5,853 nucleotides of DNA from Pseudomonadota bacterium (GTDB lineage Bacteria > Pseudomonadota > Gammaproteobacteria > Halothiobacillales > Halothiobacillaceae): assembly GCA_021795795.1 (NCBI GenBank), contig JAJYPA010000515.1, positions 1 to 5,853 on the forward strand. The letters are read 5' to 3'. A model generated the notes under the pieces. That model ran no database searches, was not told the origin of the DNA, and saw nothing but the letters and a program-made list of their open reading frames with translations. Each line of letters opens with the position of its first letter. Positions within the stretch are counted from its first letter, which is position 1. This document shows positions 1 through 5,409 of this stretch, in pieces. Both the position numbers and the translations under genes were made by a program.

Positions 1-438
1 AACCGCAAGTTTCTGGGCTTCACGGTCAGCCGCAACGGAGCTAGGCTGAAGGTGGCCGACAAGGCCCTCGACAAGCTGAAAGATCGGGTGCGGGAACTGA
101 CCCGTCGTACACGAGGCAACCGCATAGAAGTGATCGCGGCGGAGCTGAGGGAAAGCCTGCTTGGTTGGAAAGCGTATTTCGGCATTGCCGAGGTACTGAG
201 CCCTCTGCGCGACATCGACAAGTGGGTACGACGCAAGTTACGCTGCACCATCTGGAAACAATGGGGGCCGGCGGGCTACAGGGAACTACGCAAGCGCGGG
301 GTAACGGTGCGCGAAGCGTGGAACACCAGCAAGTCGGCGCATGGGCCGTGGCGATTGTCGAAGACACCCGCCCTGGCTCTGGCGTTACCCTTGCGCTACT
401 TCGAGACCCTGGGAGTACCGAGCCTTGCAGCACGGTAA
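1..438 (+). CDS. ltrA: Group II intron reverse transcriptase/maturase, C-terminal part
   Basis: This is the last 145 codons of a group II intron-encoded protein; the reverse transcriptase core lies left of the window. The protein copies intron RNA into DNA at new sites and, through its maturase domain, helps the intron RNA fold and splice. The visible part starts with the FLGF motif that follows the last RT block. Next comes a basic maturase domain X: RTRGNRIEVIAAELRESL at window residues 37-53, then LLGWKAYFGIAE, then DIDKWVRRKLR at 71-81. A short tail with GPWRLSKTP (115-123) and YFETLGVPSL follows. There is no Cys-rich HNH endonuclease domain after it, as in endonuclease-lacking intron classes such as IIC. 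The stop lies just before RNA domain V, as expected for an ORF in domain IV. Family assignment is firm; the subclass is inferred. Confidence 0.93.
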   Translation, partial: NRKFLGFTVSRNGARLKVADKALDKLKDRVRELTRRTRGNRIEVIAAELRESLLGWKAYFGIAEVLSPLRDIDKWVRRKLRCTIWKQWGPAGYRELRKRGVTVREAWNTSKSAHGPWRLSKTPALALALPLRYFETLGVPSLAAR

Positions 439-452
439 GCATTCAATTCATC

Positions 453-526
453 GAACCGCCGGATACGTGACCCGTTCGTCCGGTGGTGTGGGAGGGAGGG
501 GCCGTGAGGCTTCTTCCTATCCCGAT
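453..526 (+). ncRNA. Group II intron domains V and VI
   Basis: Domain V: the arm at 455-463 (ACCGCCGGA) pairs with 479-487 (TCCGGTGGT), with one G-U pair. A short upper stem, ACG (465-467) with CGT (473-475), closes a small loop, and unpaired bases at about 476-478 form the bulge. Domain VI: 490-493 pairs with 520-523 and 495-503 pairs with 508-517, allowing G-U pairs and one unpaired C. The loop is GTGA (504-507), a GNRA tetraloop. A519 is unpaired in the lower stem, the position of the branch-point adenosine, seven bases before the proposed 3' end. The short upper stem of domain V fits class IIC better than IIA or IIB. Confidence 0.85.
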
Positions 527-952
527 TAGGCCAATAGGGAGAATACTTTGATTACTTGCTATCTTCGCTATGTAGTCGATCCTTTCAAACTCAAGGAGTT
601 TGAAGCTTACGGAAAGATGTGGATACCACTGGTTGAGAAGTTTGGCGGCAAGCATCACGGCTACTTCATGCCTCACGAAGGCGCTAATAATATAGCTCTT
701 GCACTGTTTTCGTTCCCCTCCTTAACTGCCTATGAAGCATATCGCACCAAAGCGGCCAGTGATCCAGAATGCCAAGCCGCTATGCGCTACTACGAAGAAA
801 CGAAGTGTTTCACTAGCTATGAGCGTTCTTTCATGCGGCCTGTGTTCGGGTAGCCGCATCAGGCCTAACATCGCGCTTAACCCGACCGCCCACCCGCTGC
901 GCGGGCGGGTTCCCTCCGCGCGTCGCGCTCCGGCGGCGGGTTAGCTTTAACG
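527..952 (+). mobile_element. Integron gene cassette 1 (NIPSNAP-family gene)
   Basis: A compact cassette runs from TTAGGC just after the intron to the G of the GTTAGGC core at 952. It holds one gene with a leader of about 20 bases and ends in an attC site. Its left boundary is interrupted by the group II intron, so the G or GT of the core would be found at the intron's 5' end outside the window. Cassette order and orientation put the integrase and attI, if present, to the left of the window. Confidence 0.75.
548..853 (+). CDS. NIPSNAP-family protein (integron cassette gene)
   Basis: This is a 101-residue protein with the size and pattern of bacterial NIPSNAP proteins, small dimeric alpha/beta-barrel (ferredoxin-like) proteins of unclear function. 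The N-terminus MITCYLRYVVDPFKLKEFE fits the first strand and helix. KFGGKHHGYFMP (about 36-47) and a following strand, LALFSFPSL, fit the core, and the end ERSFMRPVFG matches the usual C-terminal strand. No signal peptide or membrane segment is seen. The start is TTG: AGGGAG at 536-541 lies six bases upstream, and no later start keeps the first strand. The gene fills a cassette whose attC begins ten bases after the stop. Close relatives are frequent cassette cargo, from memory. Its biochemical role is unknown, and it has no visible promoter of its own. Confidence 0.85.
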   Translation: MITCYLRYVVDPFKLKEFEAYGKMWIPLVEKFGGKHHGYFMPHEGANNIALALFSFPSLTAYEAYRTKAASDPECQAAMRYYEETKCFTSYERSFMRPVFG

Positions 953-958
953 TTAGGC
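863..958 (+). other. Integron attC site 1
   Basis: The outer core sites are perfect inverted repeats: GCCTAAC (R'', 863-869) and GTTAGGC (R', 952-958). Inside them GCTTAACCCG (875-884) pairs with CGGGTTAGC (937-945), with one unpaired base, giving the L''/L' pair. The centre is GC-rich and variable. The cassette junction falls after G952. This layout is diagnostic of an attC recombination site, which recombines as a folded single strand. The site follows the NIPSNAP gene and precedes the next cassette gene by 14 bases. Confidence 0.93.
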
Positions 959-1500
959 ATCAGGAGGACACGGTGATCGTTGAACGCATTTTCATTAGCC
1001 CAGAGCGCGGTGTGGCGCAAGTGGAGTGTGAGCACATCACGGTCCAAAGCGGGATGGGAGTTCTAGGTGACCGGAACTTTGGGAACCGTACTTACCCGGG
1101 CCAAAACCTCACGTTGGTCGAGGCTGAAGAGATTGAACTCTTCTGTGCAGAGCACTCGCGCGCCGCTGATTTGTCGCTCACGCGCCGAAACCTTGTTACC
1201 AGAGGCGTGAGACTGAACGATCTTGTGAACATGGAATTCACAATCGGCAATGTGAGGTTGCGCGGTGTAGAGCTTTGCGAACCATGCATCCTTCTTGGCA
1301 AGAACCTGAGTAGCGAATCGCTTGCTCCTGCCTCTGTCATCAAGCACTGGGTCGGCCGCGGCGGCTTGCGCGCAGACATACTCACCAATGGAGAAATCAT
1401 TCGTGGAGACAACATTGAACCAGACGCATAAGCTGCGTATGAACACGGGCGCTCAACGGCGGCGCTGCGCGCCGCCGTTGAGCGCCGGTTATGCGCATCG
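953..1500 (+). mobile_element. Integron gene cassette 2 (MOSC-domain gene)
   Basis: This cassette runs from TTAGGC at 953 to the G of the GTTGGGC core at 1500. It holds one gene on the + strand with a 20-base leader and an attC site directly after, even overlapping, the stop codon. Both boundaries match integron core sites, so this is the best-delimited cassette in the window. Confidence 0.85.
973..1431 (+). CDS. Stand-alone MOSC-domain protein (integron cassette gene)
   Basis: This is a 152-residue protein made almost entirely of one MOSC domain, the beta-rich fold named after the C-terminus of molybdenum cofactor sulfurase. Stand-alone members (YiiM/YuaD type) are linked to molybdenum cofactor or pterin-dependent chemistry and to detoxification of N-hydroxylated bases. 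Visible motifs are GVLGDR (29-34), GQNLTLVEAEE (43-53), TRRNLVTRGVRLN (70-82), the hallmark ELCEPC (100-105) with Cys102 and Cys105, and a terminal RGGLRADILTNG (129-140). Cys102 is the likely sulfur or cofactor contact by analogy with the family. The start is GTG with a strong AGGAGG at 962-967, five bases upstream. The gene is intact, has no signal peptide, and its stop codon overlaps the next attC. The exact substrate cannot be told. Confidence 0.88.
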   Translation: MIVERIFISPERGVAQVECEHITVQSGMGVLGDRNFGNRTYPGQNLTLVEAEEIELFCAEHSRAADLSLTRRNLVTRGVRLNDLVNMEFTIGNVRLRGVELCEPCILLGKNLSSESLAPASVIKHWVGRGGLRADILTNGEIIRGDNIEPDA

Positions 1501-1506
1501 TTGGGC
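1426..1506 (+). other. Integron attC site 2
   Basis: The right core GTTGGGC (R') is at 1500-1506. The left core is degenerate: GCATAAG at 1426-1432 takes the R'' position and includes the stop codon of the MOSC gene. Inner arms TGCGTATGAAC (from 1434) and GGTTATGCGCA (to about 1497) pair as L''/L'. The centre is a perfect 18-bp inverted repeat, 1448-1465 against 1469-1486, with a TGC loop. The stem is unusually long and uninterrupted for an attC centre. The right boundary is firm; the left is inferred from pairing. Confidence 0.78.
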
Positions 1507-1523
1507 GCAATAGAAGAACCACC

Positions 1524-1991
1524 ATGACCATTCGCATTGCCATATCTGATACAGAAATTGCAGCTTGCCATCCTGTCATGCGAGAGCTTCGCCCACATAT
1601 TGCAGAGGAGCAGTTTCTTTCCCGGGTACGGAGTCAGGAACGCGCGGGTTATCGGCTTGCTTATGTGCGAGAACCAACGGGCGTGGTTGCCGTTGCTGGA
1701 TTTCGAGTTGGAGAAAGTCTGGCTTGGGGACGTTTCCTGTACGTCGATGATCTTATAACCCTTCCCGCACATCGTTCAAAGGGCCATGGTGCCAAGCCGC
1801 TTTTTTGGCTCAAAGAACAGGCCGCAAAGGAAGGTTGCGAGCAGATGCATCTGGATTCTGGAATTCAGAGAAAAGATGCCCACCGATTCTATGAGCGTGG
1901 AGGCATGACTATGGCAAGCCTTCACTTCGTCGAAAGAATTGCGCCCAACAAGGCGCTCCGGAGGGACGCGCCGCCAGCGGCGTGCCCCTGA
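1524..1991 (+). CDS. GNAT-family N-acetyltransferase (integron cassette gene)
   Basis: This is a 155-residue GNAT acetyltransferase, which moves an acetyl group from acetyl-CoA to an amine of an unknown substrate. Motif A spans about residues 73-92: strand YVDDLITL, then the acetyl-CoA pyrophosphate loop HRSKGHG (R84xxG87xG89). LDSGIQRKDAHRFYERGGM (110-128) is the usual motif B region with the conserved Tyr123. The ATG at 1524 is preferred; an upstream in-frame ATG at 1491 lies inside attC2 and would add 11 residues. The ribosome site is weak (AGAAGAA, 1512-1518). The natural domain ends near HFVERI (134-139); residues 140-155 (basic and Ala/Pro-rich) are encoded by attC and are probably a read-through tail. 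GNATs are common cassette cargo and include aminoglycoside acetyltransferases, but nothing here shows drug specificity. Confidence 0.87.
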   Translation: MTIRIAISDTEIAACHPVMRELRPHIAEEQFLSRVRSQERAGYRLAYVREPTGVVAVAGFRVGESLAWGRFLYVDDLITLPAHRSKGHGAKPLFWLKEQAAKEGCEQMHLDSGIQRKDAHRFYERGGMTMASLHFVERIAPNKALRRDAPPAACP

Positions 1992-1997
1992 GCTTGA
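1943..1997 (+). other. Partial attC site 3 (right core missing)
   Basis: R'' is a clear GCCCAAC at 1943-1949. It is followed by AAGGCGCTC (L'' side), a central hairpin (CGCGCCGC against GCGGCGTG) and CCCCTGAGCTTG, which pairs back as the L' side. The matching R' (GTTGGGC) should follow within about ten bases, but the sequence instead reads GATGAACTGGCCCC. The site is cut or degenerated immediately before the core, so it is probably inactive as a partner on that side. Confidence 0.65.
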
Positions 1998-2249
1998 TGA
2001 ACTGGCCCCCTGAACGCCCTTTTGTACCGCCCACCGTCCCATTGAACGCCTCCGGCGCGGTAGATCTGCGCCTGCGCTCCGCATTGGTGCCTGTATGACC
2101 CCGGCAATCGAGCGAAAAACCGACCAACGACTGAAGATTCGTCAGAAAATAACGCATCTTGGAGCTCAATCACCCCTCGCATACCCGTCATGCGACACAT
2201 CGAGACCAGCCTCCAACATCAATCGCGGGATTTGGGATCTGATAACGGC
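1998..2249. other. About 250 bp with no recognised gene between broken attC and operon promoter
   Basis: The first 100 bases are GC-rich and the rest drift to lower GC towards the promoter. Short open frames exist on both strands, but none has a convincing ribosome site, a recognisable domain or gene-like composition. No tRNA, clear terminator or complete insertion-sequence end was seen. It could be the remnant of a mobile element end that replaced the attC core, or upstream sequence that arrived with the azl operon. Confidence 0.5.
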
Positions 2250-2278
2250 TTGCATATGTAGAGAACGTTCTTTATACT
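2250..2278 (+). promoter_or_regulatory. Sigma70-like promoter of the regulator-methyltransferase-azlCD operon
   Basis: The -35 box TTGCAT (2250-2255) and -10 box TATACT (2273-2278) are 17 bp apart, both close to consensus. Transcription would start near 2283-2285, giving a leader of only about 20 bases before the ATG at 2306. The leader starts with a run of eight T (2286-2293) and has no strong Shine-Dalgarno sequence. Confidence 0.75.
2257..2276. promoter_or_regulatory. Palindromic operator candidate inside the promoter spacer
   Basis: AGAACGTTCT (2262-2271) is a perfect 10-bp palindrome lying wholly between the -35 and -10 boxes. The symmetry extends imperfectly outwards: TA at 2259-2260 pairs with TA at 2273-2274, and T2257 pairs with A2276. 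A dimeric repressor bound here would block RNA polymerase. The helix-turn-helix protein encoded by the first gene is the natural candidate, which would give autoregulation released by the ligand of its cupin domain. The pairing is seen; the binding is inferred. Confidence 0.5.
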
Positions 2279-2305
2279 TAACATGTTTTTTTTAGCGAAC
2301 GGCAT

Positions 2306-4318
2306 ATGGATAATCAAACTCTTCAACTCCTTGCCTGCAATATTCAAGAGATCCGCAGTAAGCGCGGCCTTACTCTTTCGGGTCTCGCGCAGCGTTCTGG
2401 CATCGCCAAATCGACCTTATCTCTCCTGGAAAGGGGCCAAGGCAATCCAACCATTGAAACAGTCTGGGCAGTGGCTAACGCCCTGGATGTGCCATTTAGC
2501 CATATAATCAATGGTATAGATACTGTCCAAAGTTTTTCTGGAGAAGGTGGTGAAACTCGGGAAGAGGTTCGTTTTATAGAACGATACGGAACAGATCCCC
2601 AAATTGAAGTGTATGAAATGACGATTGCCGAGGGGCATAGTCGCGTTTCCAGCGCCCATCCTCCAGGCGTGTTTGAACGTGTCATTGCTTTGCGTGGAGA
2701 AATGCTGGTAGGCAACGCGGCCGACAGCGTGTTGTTGCGCCCCGGCCAAAGCTACACGTTTGCTGGAGATTTAAAACACACCTATTCTGCCCTCAAAGGA
2801 CAATCTACTGCCTTGGTGCTCGTGGAATACCGAGGGTACAGCCCCCAATCAGACGGACACAGCTTGGTGCGTGAATATCCGCGAACACCAGCAGAATGGG
2901 AGGGGATCCGTTCTCTCGTTGATCGAGCCATTATTGATGTGGCTCATGGTGTTACTGGCTTTTTTCTCGAATTACGTGGGCCTCAGAGCGATATTAACAC
3001 GGCGATAAACCACCTTGGTTTTAACAATTCCGCCGGATTCCATTGGCCGCTTCTGATCTTTACCGGAAAGAATGAAAACGGTCTTTGGGTGGCCGTGATT
3101 CCGAAAAATCATGTGAATGCTTTCGCTACGCACTTGGGTCATCTGGATGATGCTCTGCCAAAGGCTTTGCTTTCAGCAATTCGACTTGCTTCTACAGCCG
3201 AGCGAATGCCTGGTTTGCTGGAGGAATGTTTGTTGAATATATTGGAATCAATGACAATGGCGCCCACTTTGGTACTTGCAACCTTAGCCTTTGAAGTAGC
3301 TCTGCAACACGGCCATTTGTTCCTTCCCCGTCTATTATGGTCCCAGGCACGACGGGATGTTGGCATCAAGCATGATATCTCAGATGAGGATTTCTCCAGT
3401 CGTATTAATGTTGATTTATATGCTGCTTTCGAGTTGCTTCATCCCGCGTATGCGCGCCAGGTAACTGCCTTGGCACAAGACGTTCATGTGTTTGATCCAC
3501 AATGTGGCGAAGGGCTATTCATTGATGTAGGCAGTGGCCGGGGCACAGCGTTATTGATGCTGACGGAGCTTTTGCCAGAATCGCGTGTCATAGCCCTGGA
3601 GCCTGATGATACAGCATTTTCCTATCTGCTCGACAACGTCAGAGGACTGGCGCAATTACGCTGCGTACAAGAAAATTTCCTTACGTTCTGTAAACCGGAT
3701 GAACCCATTTCTGTTATTACGTCCGTAGGGTCTTCCCACCATTTTAACACTGCTTTTATGCTGCAAAAGGCGTGGCAATTACTTGCCGAAAACGGAGTGC
3801 TGTGCATCGCTGATGAATTCCTTTCAGGATTTACGGATTTTGATAATCGGAATAATGCACTGATACGCCACCATGCCACATACATTCTATCGTCTATGGA
3901 AAAAATTGATGTGTTGGATAATGAAGGCAGCGATTCTACCGACCTACGTCTTTATCAACGCATACGCGAGCAACTGATTCACGCTTTTATGCTGGCTACA
4001 AACAACCAGACAGATGCAGCCGTCAAATGTTGTCGTGAGTTATTCGAGCATGCGAATCAAGATATCGATAGCAGGCGTCCATCATCCTCTATTGGTGCAT
4101 TTGTTCGCTTCTATGCATTGGAAATCCAGGCGATGGTCGCAGGTTTTGACTATGAAATCGAGCGTAAAACTTATCCAAAGCGATTGACCTCATTAGCTTA
4201 TGGTGCAGGATTTGAATTGTTAAATCACCGACGGATATTTGCAACGACAGGAATCGACGACTGGGATGGCGGAACGCATGTTTTCGCGTTTCGGAAGCGT
4301 GAGGTATCTCTTTTATGA
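2306..4318 (+). CDS. XRE-cupin regulator fused to a class I SAM-dependent methyltransferase
   Basis: This is a 670-residue multidomain protein, probably cytoplasmic. Residues 8-65 form an XRE/Cro-type helix-turn-helix (GLTLSGLAQRSGIAKSTLSLLERG), and about 100-176 a small cupin (HPPGVFERVIALRG, then LLRPGQSYTF), together like the ligand-sensing XRE-cupin regulators of about 180-190 residues that often sit beside azlCD. Residues about 190-395 are unrecognised and include GFHWPLLIFTG, WVAVIPKNHV and a helical stretch. A Rossmann methyltransferase follows: motif I FIDVGSGRG (405-413), E432 at the end of strand two, VGSSHHF (474-480), VLCIADEF (498-505). A helical insert at about 545-615 and closing strands FELLNHRRI and HVFAFRK complete it. 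The frame is continuous. The ATG lacks a strong ribosome site, and the stop overlaps the azlC-like start. The methyl acceptor is unknown; DNA binding, sensing and methyl transfer are inferred from domains. Confidence 0.85.
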   Translation: MDNQTLQLLACNIQEIRSKRGLTLSGLAQRSGIAKSTLSLLERGQGNPTIETVWAVANALDVPFSHIINGIDTVQSFSGEGGETREEVRFIERYGTDPQIEVYEMTIAEGHSRVSSAHPPGVFERVIALRGEMLVGNAADSVLLRPGQSYTFAGDLKHTYSALKGQSTALVLVEYRGYSPQSDGHSLVREYPRTPAEWEGIRSLVDRAIIDVAHGVTGFFLELRGPQSDINTAINHLGFNNSAGFHWPLLIFTGKNENGLWVAVIPKNHVNAFATHLGHLDDALPKALLSAIRLASTAERMPGLLEECLLNILESMTMAPTLVLATLAFEVALQHGHLFLPRLLWSQARRDVGIKHDISDEDFSSRINVDLYAAFELLHPAYARQVTALAQDVHVFDPQCGEGLFIDVGSGRGTALLMLTELLPESRVIALEPDDTAFSYLLDNVRGLAQLRCVQENFLTFCKPDEPISVITSVGSSHHFNTAFMLQKAWQLLAENGVLCIADEFLSGFTDFDNRNNALIRHHATYILSSMEKIDVLDNEGSDSTDLRLYQRIREQLIHAFMLATNNQTDAAVKCCRELFEHANQDIDSRRPSSSIGAFVRFYALEIQAMVAGFDYEIERKTYPKRLTSLAYGAGFELLNHRRIFATTGIDDWDGGTHVFAFRKREVSLL

Positions 4319-5016
4319 AGATCCTTGAAAAGGATGGCTTTGTCCGTGGATTGGGTGCGAGCCTGCCAATCGCCGTAGGATATGTCCCCATTGCCATTTC
4401 TTTTGGGCTCGTCTCCGTACAATCCGGACTTGGTCCATGGATGACGGTCTCGATCTCAACATTCATTTTTGCTGGTGCCAGCCAGTTTGTTTTGGTTTCG
4501 CTGCTCTCTACCGGAGCAGGTTTTTGGGATACATTGGCTGTCGTTTTGCTCATGAATTCTCGACACGCATTTTACGGACCATTATTAGCGCGTAAACTGT
4601 CACCCGATCATGCGCGTTTCCCGCGCACTTGGCTGGCTGCCGGACTCACCGATGAGGTTTTTGCTATATCCCTATCGCAGTTGGGCAAAGTGAATGAGCA
4701 ACATCGTGAAACCTGGCACATCGGTTTACAGGTGGGTGCCTACACAGCATGGGTGATTGGTACGGCCATCGGTGCCATTTCCAGTGCACAGATGGCGCAT
4801 CTGCCTATTGTGCATCAGGCGATTCATTTTGTTTTGCCCGCGTTGTTCATGGCTTTACTTTTAGAATTTACATCGCGAGATTCGCTGGTTTTGGTATTTG
4901 TTGCTGCTACTGTGACTGCGACAATGCTTTTTATGCTGCCAATCTATCAGGCGATGCCAGTAGGTATGTTAGCTGGGGCGCTTAGCATGAGTTGGAGGAA
5001 AGTCGCTTATGACTAA
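4315..5016 (+). CDS. azlC: AzlC-family large subunit of branched-chain amino acid type exporter
   Basis: This is a 233-residue polytopic inner-membrane protein of the AzlC/YgaZ family (LIV-E type). With a small AzlD/YgaH partner, such proteins export branched-chain amino acids or related compounds, probably driven by the ion gradient. Family marks are GASLPIAVGYVPIAISFG (14-31), FAGASQF (52-58), MNSRHAFYGPL (80-90) and LTDEVFA (111-117). Several hydrophobic segments follow, including about 137-157, 168-184, 189-208 and 211-225. Length is typical. The ATG overlaps the previous stop as ATGA, and GAGG lies ten bases upstream (4301-4304), so translation is probably coupled to the regulator-methyltransferase gene. 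Substrate cannot be read from sequence; export of a methylated or cupin-sensed compound is inference. Confidence 0.93.
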   Translation: MKILEKDGFVRGLGASLPIAVGYVPIAISFGLVSVQSGLGPWMTVSISTFIFAGASQFVLVSLLSTGAGFWDTLAVVLLMNSRHAFYGPLLARKLSPDHARFPRTWLAAGLTDEVFAISLSQLGKVNEQHRETWHIGLQVGAYTAWVIGTAIGAISSAQMAHLPIVHQAIHFVLPALFMALLLEFTSRDSLVLVFVAATVTATMLFMLPIYQAMPVGMLAGALSMSWRKVAYD

Positions 5017-5347
5017 TCCTCTTTGGTTGATCATAGCTGCGGCTACAGGCACATTTTTGCTGCGTTATGTTCCTTTTATTGTTGCGCATAAGGCGGAAAG
5101 GGGACGAAACAGAAACTCTTGGTGGGAAAATTTTCTGGAAGGTGTCGGACCTGCTGCTATTGCATCGTTGCTAATTATATCTTTAAGTCCGGCTTTGCGC
5201 TTTCAATCCAATGCCCATATCATTGCCGTGTTGGCAGCTCTATGCGTTGTTCTTTTGGTCAAACGTTTACTGGGAGGCGTCGCTTTCGCAACCTTGTTAG
5301 GGGCTTTAGCGTATGGGTTAATTTGCTGGGGTTATAGTGGCATATAA
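5009..5347 (+). CDS. azlD: AzlD-family small subunit of branched-chain amino acid type exporter
   Basis: This is a 112-residue membrane protein of the AzlD/YgaH family, the obligate small partner of AzlC. The N-terminal hydrophobic segment (about 4-26) contains TFLLRYVPF, typical of the family. A polar stretch, HKAERGRNRNSWWENFLEGVGPAAIASLLIISL, follows, and two more membrane segments lie at about 70-87 and 90-109. Length is normal. The ATG lies 8 bp inside the azlC end, and GGAGG at 4994-4998 is a good ribosome site ten bases upstream, so the two subunits should be made in step. It is the last gene of the operon; the stop is followed by AT-rich sequence with no classic terminator. Confidence 0.92.
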   Translation: MTNPLWLIIAAATGTFLLRYVPFIVAHKAERGRNRNSWWENFLEGVGPAAIASLLIISLSPALRFQSNAHIIAVLAALCVVLLVKRLLGGVAFATLLGALAYGLICWGYSGI

Positions 5348-5383
5348 AGAACTATCTGAATAATTATATCGTTTTTACGGGTG

Positions 5384-5397
5384 CTGTTAATTAACAG
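5384..5397. repeat. Perfect AT-rich palindrome after azlD
   Basis: CTGTTAATTAACAG is a perfect 14-bp palindrome 37 bases after the azlD stop. A second pair, TATCTG (5353-5358) and CAGATA (5395-5400), also faces it. It lacks the GC stem and T tract of an intrinsic terminator. It lies just before the start of the intron-like sequence, so it may be a protein-binding site, a weak terminator-like hairpin or part of an insertion target. Confidence 0.5.
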
Positions 5398-5409
5398 ATA
5401 ATAACGCAC

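Larger units (their letters stand above)
1..526 (+). mobile_element. Group II intron, 3' part (maturase end plus RNA domains V-VI)
   Basis: The maturase C-terminus is followed within 20 bases by folded RNA domains V and VI, so this is the 3' part of a retroelement whose 5' end lies outside the window. The 3' splice junction is placed at about 526/527, seven bases after the bulged A519. The first exon bases TTAGGC match the cassette side of an integron core (GTTRRRY) and match the start of the next cassette at 953. Together with the missing endonuclease domain, this suggests a group IIC-attC intron, a lineage known to target integron attC sites. The class assignment is inference. The 5' exon and its intron-binding sequences are not visible. 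Confidence 0.8.
1501..1999 (+). mobile_element. Integron gene cassette 3, truncated at its right end (GNAT gene)
   Basis: The cassette starts with TTGGGC after the core at 1500 and holds one GNAT gene. Its attC begins at 1943, but no GTTRRRY core is found after the L' arm; there is no GTT at all between 1990 and 2100. The cassette therefore ends in a broken attC. The right limit is set roughly where attC-like sequence stops, at about 1996-2000. Confidence 0.6.

Noticed and set aside
1448..1486. GC-rich hairpin after the MOSC gene as an intrinsic terminator
   Set aside because: No T tract follows, and the hairpin lies inside a site with an integron core at its right end, so it is explained as the attC stem.
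1491..1523. Upstream ATG as start of the GNAT gene
   Set aside because: It lies inside attC2 before the cassette junction, so it would not belong to the mobile cassette; the ATG at 1524 fits the family N-terminus.
1092..1772. Minus-strand open frame of 226 codons
   Set aside because: It runs opposite the well-supported MOSC gene, attC2 and the GNAT gene, and its translation shows no recognisable family.
1922..2200. Minus-strand open frames across the attC3 junction
   Set aside because: Two frames overlap each other, have Arg- and Gly-rich translations without motifs, and read through attC. A transposase remnant was considered, but no catalytic motif was found.
2095..2295. Plus-strand open frame of 66 codons upstream of the operon
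   Set aside because: It covers the promoter, has no ribosome site and no recognisable domain.
5348..5400. Intrinsic terminator after azlD
   Set aside because: The palindrome is AT-rich, and the only T run (GTTTTT at about 5371) precedes it rather than follows it.
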